The notes under the pieces were generated by a model, which saw only the letters and a list, made by a program, of their open reading frames with translations, was not told the DNA's origin and did not search any database. A DNA stretch of 64,000 nt from JAPUDQ01 sp964573015 (GTDB lineage Bacteria; Patescibacteriota; Saccharimonadia; Saccharimonadales; Saccharimonadaceae). This document shows, piece after piece, positions 59,516 to 64,000 of this stretch (the first letter of the stretch is position 1; the number at the start of each line of letters is the position of its first letter). The stretch is from contig CAZNHZ010000001.1 in the NCBI GenBank assembly GCA_964573015.1, forward strand, positions 186,001 to 250,000, in the 5' to 3' direction. The translations under genes and the position numbers were made by a program.

Positions 59516-60874
59516 CTAGAGTGTACCTTTCATGTAGAAGGCCGACTCAGGCTTATCATCGTGTTTGCCATCGAGAATCTCGCGGAAGCCTTTAATCGTA
59601 TCCTCAAGCTTGACATATTGACCAGCGTTACCGGTGAATTGTTCGGCCACAAAGAACGGCTGTGAAAAGAATCGCTGCATACGGCGGGCGCGGGCGACAG
59701 TGATCTTGTCCTCATCGGAGAGCTCTTCCATGCCCATGATCGCGATGATATCCTGCAGGTCTTTGTAGCGCTGCAAGACACGCTGGACTTCGCGAGCGAC
59801 TGTGTAGTGCTCTTCACCGACAATTTCTGGATCGAGAATTGTCGAGCTACTGTCGAGCGGATCGACGGCAGGGTAGATACCGATCTCAGTCAGCGCACGG
59901 TTGAGGACGATCGTACTATCGAGGTGGGCAAATGTCGTTGCCGGGGCTGGATCGGTAAGGTCATCAGCCGGCACATAGACAGCTTGGACTGACGTGACAG
60001 AGCCTTTTTTGGTACTAGTGATGCGTTCTTGCAATTGTCCCATTTCTTGCTGAAGATTCGGCTGATAACCAACCGCACTTGGTAGTCGTCCAAGAAGAGC
60101 AGAAACCTCAGACCCTGCTTGAGTAAAACGAAATATATTATCAATGAACAGAAGCACATCTTTGCCTTCATCACGAAACGCTTCGGCCATCGTCAGTCCT
60201 GTCAAGGCAACACGTAGACGCGCTCCAGGTGGCTCATTCATTTGTCCAAATACCATTGACGTCTTATCAAGCACCCCAGAATCTGCCATCTCGTGATAGA
60301 GGTCATTACCTTCACGGGTGCGCTCACCAACACCGGCAAATACTGAGTTGCCGGAGTGAAATTTTGCGATATTATTAATGAGCTCCTGGATCAGCACTGT
60401 CTTACCGACACCAGCACCGCCAAATAGCCCCACCTTACCACCTTTAGCAATAGGCGCGATCAAATCAATAACCTTAATACCGGTTTCTAGAATTTCTGTC
60501 TTACCTGATTGCTCGGTAAGGGCAGGTGGATTTTTGTGAATTGGAGCGGTTTGAGCATTCTTCGGTGCAGGCTTGCCGTCAATCGGTTCACCAGTAACAT
60601 TAAACATGCGGCCTTGAGTGACACTTCCAACTGGAACAGTGATCGGTGCGCCGGTAGCCGTCACGCTATCACCACGCTTGAGCCCATCAGTAGTACTAAG
60701 TGCGATTGTTCGTACGCTTGTTTCATTCAGATGCTGAGCAACCTCGAGTACTAGTAGCTCATCACCGTTTTTTACTTCTAGTGCATCGTACATCGACGGC
60801 AGATCGCCTTTTTGAAACTCAACATCGACGACAACGCCGACAACCTGGATAATTTTACCTGTATTTTTACTCAT
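59516..60874 (-). CDS. atpD: ATP synthase F1 subunit beta
   Basis: A 452-residue catalytic subunit: Walker A GGAGVGKTV (about 152), GERTREGNDLYHEM, DELSEED-like MEELSDEDK in the C-terminal domain, and ALLGRLPSAVGYQP. It makes ATP at the alpha-beta interface. Its ATG follows the stop of a 72-residue unknown gene by 1 nt. Confidence 0.97.
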   Translation of the reverse strand: MSKNTGKIIQVVGVVVDVEFQKGDLPSMYDALEVKNGDELLVLEVAQHLNETSVRTIALSTTDGLKRGDSVTATGAPITVPVGSVTQGRMFNVTGEPIDGKPAPKNAQTAPIHKNPPALTEQSGKTEILETGIKVIDLIAPIAKGGKVGLFGGAGVGKTVLIQELINNIAKFHSGNSVFAGVGERTREGNDLYHEMADSGVLDKTSMVFGQMNEPPGARLRVALTGLTMAEAFRDEGKDVLLFIDNIFRFTQAGSEVSALLGRLPSAVGYQPNLQQEMGQLQERITSTKKGSVTSVQAVYVPADDLTDPAPATTFAHLDSTIVLNRALTEIGIYPAVDPLDSSSTILDPEIVGEEHYTVAREVQRVLQRYKDLQDIIAIMGMEELSDEDKITVARARRMQRFFSQPFFVAEQFTGNAGQYVKLEDTIKGFREILDGKHDDKPESAFYMKGTL

Positions 60875-60875
60875 A

Positions 60876-61094
60876 TTACTTCTTCCTTCTAACTGTTAGC
60901 CCTAATACTTGCTCTACCACTTTCCGCTCTGCTGTACGCTGCCTATTGCGTTCTGGATCTACTGTTGATCGGTCAGGAGAAGGTAGCTCAAGGGAGCCAC
61001 ACCTCATTGTTGTCTCAACTCCATCCGAAAATCCCAATGTAACCGACGTTCTGGATTTTCTTATGATTTCTCCCTGTTGAGGTACTTCAGCCAT
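60876..61094 (-). CDS. 72-residue unknown gene inside the ATP synthase operon
   Basis: Basic small protein (EIIRKSRTSVTLGFSDGVET, then DPERNRQRTAERKVVEQVLG) between atpG and atpD, where no gene normally lies. GGAG 7 nt before the ATG and the tight junction with atpD (TAATATG) argue that it is real. No membrane helix. It may modulate assembly or translation of the F1 subunits; unknown. Confidence 0.6.
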   Translation of the reverse strand: MAEVPQQGEIIRKSRTSVTLGFSDGVETTMRCGSLELPSPDRSTVDPERNRQRTAERKVVEQVLGLTVRRKK

Positions 61095-61235
61095 GAATAA
61101 CTCCTTTTGTATGACGACTGCTTCTTGTGAGTGCAGTAAAAGACGGCAACGAGAAGCGTAGCGAGCTGCACAAAATGGTGCTGCTCGGGAGCATCGCAGT
61201 TTGCCAACGCAGTAATGTGCCACAAGAAACAGTTG

Positions 61236-62108
61236 TCATTTCATCGCCTCCACGCCAGCTGATATTTCGGATAACTCTTGGGTAATACCCGCCTGGCGAA
61301 CTTTATTCATCTCAAGCGTCAGCGCGTCGATAATATCAGTCGCGTTGTCACTGGCGTTTTTCATAGCTACGCGGCGCATCGCATGTTCGCTGGCCATACT
61401 GTCGAGGATGAGCTGGAAGAGTTCGGCCTCGAGCAGCCGCTGCGCGACGTAGTCAAGTACTTCGGTGTAGGTGGGCTCAAATGTGACATCACGCGCCTGG
61501 ATACCCGATACGTCATCGACGGTTGCTGCCGTACCGGCGGGCAAGAGGTTGGTATAAATCGTCTTTTGGGTAAAGCTGTTTACAAACTCCGTCGATATAA
61601 CATCGACCGAATCAACCTCAAATTTATCAAACATATCGATCGCCGTCATCAGCACGGTCCGGACATCATCAGGCGTCACGCTGTCACCGGCGTCATAGAC
61701 ACCGATCGCTTCGACGTCATCGAGCTTGCTGACAAATTGGGCGGCTTTTTTGCCAAAGGCGATTACGACCGTATCGACACCCGCTTGATCATCCTCGCGG
61801 AGCTTGCGAGCCAGCATCTTGAGTACATTGGCATTGTACGATCCGGCCAGACCGCGATCACTGGTCACGGCGATAATCACGCGTGATTTGATGGGCCGGC
61901 TATGAAACATAGCATGAGTCTTGACATCGGTCATATGGCTCAGCGTTCGCAAAATCTCCATCGCCTCGCGTGCAAACCGCTGCGAGCGTACGGCGGCCTC
62001 TTGGGCGCGACGCAGCTTGCTGGCGGCAACCAGCTCCATAGCTTTAGTGATCTGCTTGTTGCTTTTCACCGAGCGAATGCGCGATTTGATCTGACGAGTA
62101 CTAGCCAT
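61236..62108 (-). CDS. atpG: ATP synthase F1 subunit gamma
   Basis: A 290-residue central-stalk subunit: N-terminal helix ASTRQIKSRIRSVKSNKQIT, VIIAVTSDRGLAGSYNANVL (about 76) and a C-terminal helix ASDNATDIIDALTLEMNKVR. It rotates inside alpha3beta3. It starts 2 nt after atpA; 141 bp separate it from the 72-residue gene. Confidence 0.95.
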   Translation of the reverse strand: MASTRQIKSRIRSVKSNKQITKAMELVAASKLRRAQEAAVRSQRFAREAMEILRTLSHMTDVKTHAMFHSRPIKSRVIIAVTSDRGLAGSYNANVLKMLARKLREDDQAGVDTVVIAFGKKAAQFVSKLDDVEAIGVYDAGDSVTPDDVRTVLMTAIDMFDKFEVDSVDVISTEFVNSFTQKTIYTNLLPAGTAATVDDVSGIQARDVTFEPTYTEVLDYVAQRLLEAELFQLILDSMASEHAMRRVAMKNASDNATDIIDALTLEMNKVRQAGITQELSEISAGVEAMK

Positions 62109-62110
62109 AA

Positions 62111-63637
62111 CTAATCAGTAAATCCCTTCATGACTTTCTCGGCAGTCTTTTCGACCAATTTGATGAGTTTCTCATCCGGTTTGTCGCCTTTGTTTAGCTC
62201 CTGCATCGCAGTTTTCTGGCTGCTCCAGAGTTCAGTCAGCAGGGCAGCCTGCGCCGGCTTGATCTTGGCGATCGGCACGCTATCGAGCGCGCCCGATTCG
62301 GCAGCGATCAGACTGGCGGTTTGCTCCCAGATACTCATCGGCTGATACTGCGGCTGCTTGAGCAGCTCGGTGAGGCGCGAGCCGCGATTGAGAATCGTCC
62401 TCGTCTCTTTGTCGAGATCAGAGCCGAATTGAGCAAAGGCCGCCAACTCACGGTATTGCGCCAAACTGAGACGCAGATTGCCAGAGACGGATTTGACGGC
62501 TTTTGTCTGAGCCGAGCCGCCGACACGCGACACCGACAGACCGACCGAGATAGCCGGACGAATACCCTGATAAAACAGATCAGTCTCGAGGAAAATCTGA
62601 CCATCAGTGATCGAGATCACGTTGGTCGGGATGTAGGCTGAGATATCACCGGCCTGCGTCTCGATAATCGGCAGAGCCGTCAGGCTGCCGCCGCCGAGAT
62701 CATCGCTGAGCTTGGCGGCGCGTTCGAGCAGGCGAGAGTGTAGGTAAAAGACATCGCCGGGAAATGCCTCACGCCCTGGCGGACGACGCAGCAACAGTGA
62801 CATCTGACGATAGGCAACGGCATGCTTGGTCAAATCATCGTAGATGATAAGCGCGTGCTGTTTGTTGTCGCGGAAGTATTCTCCCATCGCGACACCAGCA
62901 TAAGGAGCCAAGTAGAGCAGCGAAGCCGCATCGCTCGGACCGGTCGCGACGACGATCGTCTGATCCATGACACCTTCTTCGGTGAGACGGTCAACCAGGC
63001 GAGCAATCTTGCTGAGTTTTTGACCAATCGCCACGTAGATGTTGATAACCCCTGTCTTTTGGCGGCCTTGGTTGATCATCGTATCGATCGCAATTGCCGT
63101 CTTACCGGTCTGGCGGTCACCAATGATCAGCTCACGCTGACCGCGGCCGATCGGCACCATGGTATCAATTGCCATTAGACCCGTCATCAGCGGCTCATGT
63201 ACGCCCTTGCGGCCGATAACACCGATAGCGGGGCGTTCAACCAGGCCGGTCTTTTTGGCTTTAATCGGGCCTTTGCCATCGAGCGGCTCACCGAGTGGGT
63301 TTACGACGCGGCCGAGCAGCTCCGGGCCTACCGGCACTGAGAGTACATTACCGACAAGCGTTACTTTGGCGCCGGCTTTGACATGAGTGTCATCGCCGAG
63401 CAGCACTGCACCGATCTCGTCCTCCATAAGGTTGAGCGCAAAGGCTTCAACCGGCTCGCCATCTGTCTCGATACGCACGACCTCGTTGAACCCACAATCT
63501 TTGAGTCCATAAATCCACGCCACACCGTCACCGACGCGAGTCACGATACCGGTCGATGACATATCTCCGGCGACTTTCAGGTCATCAATCGATTGCCGTA
63601 GCTCAGCTGCTAGTTCTTTGACATTTATTGTATTCAT
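62111..63637 (-). CDS. atpA: ATP synthase F1 subunit alpha
   Basis: A 508-residue non-catalytic nucleotide-binding subunit: N-terminal beta barrel, Walker A GDRQTGKTA (about 170), PGREAFPGDVFYLHSRLLERA (pieces at about 289) and the C-terminal domain with FAQFGSDLDKET. AGGAATGACAAACG precedes the ATG. Part of atpH-A-G-orf72-D-C. Confidence 0.97.
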   Translation of the reverse strand: MNTINVKELAAELRQSIDDLKVAGDMSSTGIVTRVGDGVAWIYGLKDCGFNEVVRIETDGEPVEAFALNLMEDEIGAVLLGDDTHVKAGAKVTLVGNVLSVPVGPELLGRVVNPLGEPLDGKGPIKAKKTGLVERPAIGVIGRKGVHEPLMTGLMAIDTMVPIGRGQRELIIGDRQTGKTAIAIDTMINQGRQKTGVINIYVAIGQKLSKIARLVDRLTEEGVMDQTIVVATGPSDAASLLYLAPYAGVAMGEYFRDNKQHALIIYDDLTKHAVAYRQMSLLLRRPPGREAFPGDVFYLHSRLLERAAKLSDDLGGGSLTALPIIETQAGDISAYIPTNVISITDGQIFLETDLFYQGIRPAISVGLSVSRVGGSAQTKAVKSVSGNLRLSLAQYRELAAFAQFGSDLDKETRTILNRGSRLTELLKQPQYQPMSIWEQTASLIAAESGALDSVPIAKIKPAQAALLTELWSSQKTAMQELNKGDKPDEKLIKLVEKTAEKVMKGFTD

Positions 63638-63660
63638 AATCGTTTGTCATTCCTCCAGTC

Positions 63661-64000
63661 TTAGGTCGTTTTCAGTTGCTTTAATGAAGAAGCGACACTG
63701 GCATCGAAGCGCTTATCGGGTGTTTCGATGACAATGCCGCCTATGAATGATTCGTCAACCGTCTCGATGAGCGTGATATCTGTCGCTTTGCGGTCACTTT
63801 GACGTACAAACTCCATCACCAATGCGCGCAATTCCTCAGTGAGAGGGCGGGCTGTCGTCACGGCGACCTCAACATCGCCGCGGCGCGACAATTCATAGGC
63901 GATATCACCGATGATTTCTTCGGTGTGAGCTGTCAGTCGCTGTTCGACGATATACGCCGCCAACTGGGGCATCAGAGTTTTGGCGCTCGTACCGCTCAGC
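63661..64000 (-). CDS. atpH: ATP synthase F1 subunit delta, partial at the window edge
   Basis: The C-terminal part of delta (VEVAVTTARPLTEELRALVM, LIETVDESFIGGIVIETPDK, FDASVASSLKQLK). The frame is open to base 64000 (LSGTSAKTLMPQLAAYI), so the true start is beyond the window; an ATG at 63972 also exists. The stator subunit links F1 to the b subunits. It is about 24 bp upstream of atpA. Confidence 0.88.
   Translation of the reverse strand, partial: LSGTSAKTLMPQLAAYIVEQRLTAHTEEIIGDIAYELSRRGDVEVAVTTARPLTEELRALVMEFVRQSDRKATDITLIETVDESFIGGIVIETPDKRFDASVASSLKQLKTT

Noticed and set aside
1..64000. CRISPR arrays and rRNA genes
   Set aside because: No regularly spaced direct repeats and no rRNA signature were seen.
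1..64000. Alternative genetic code (TGA as Gly/Trp)
   Set aside because: Many well-supported genes end in TGA (for example HerA, MTase) with immediate downstream starts.

Overview
This window looks like a chromosome segment of a Patescibacteria/CPR bacterium, most probably a Saccharibacteria (TM7) relative. That is inference from several things read in the sequence: housekeeping proteins stripped of zinc modules (DnaX, RecR), an L1 protein with a long N-terminal extension, and at least 16 genes whose -10 box lies only 5-11 nt before the start codon (leaderless transcripts). A GC-rich DUF397-like gene of actinobacterial character also fits, since Saccharibacteria live on Actinobacteria. The genetic code looks standard: TGA is used as a stop throughout.

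Layout. 1-800: a structured leader and a DUF805 membrane protein. 796-13233: seven tightly coupled genes forming one AT-rich defence operon (PLD-SNF2 helicase, Eco57I-like adenine methyltransferase, SIR2, HerA, DUF2779 nuclease, PIN-like protein, possible PD-(D/E)XK protein), faced by a zinc-finger/HTH gene on the other strand. 14-34.9 kb: core genome, with a kinase, a metallopeptidase, a histidine kinase, secE-nusG-rplK-rplA, a dTMP cluster (thyA, HIT, deaminase, cytidylyltransferase-like, folA), rplJ-rplL behind an L10 leader, dut, dnaX, dnaB, ybaB, recR, a DHH phosphoesterase and cysS. 34.9-41.4 kb: transporters, an FAD oxidase, an ABC exporter, a VIT family protein and an esterase.

41.5-46.9 kb is a mobile region at the 3' end of tRNA-Gln. 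It holds two abutting modules, each bounded by long inverted repeats: 42221-44310 carries a methyltransferase-Nudix fusion plus a DUF5680-like gene, and 44306-46765, bounded by perfect 122-bp repeats, carries a large serine recombinase. A near copy of the tRNA-Gln 3' end lies at 42028.

47-59 kb: HD, PAP2, LemA and TPM proteins, an MFS exporter behind a short leader ORF and terminator, an apparent ~560-nt highly structured RNA with its own promoter and terminator (52.4-52.98 kb), a UvrD-type helicase-nuclease, tRNA-Pro, dus, and a conserved-looking gene split by an in-frame amber codon. 59-64 kb: F1 ATP synthase genes atpH-A-G-orf72-D-C on the minus strand, with atpH cut by the window edge.

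The most novel-looking items are the composite defence operon, the paired inverted-repeat modules, and the large structured RNA.
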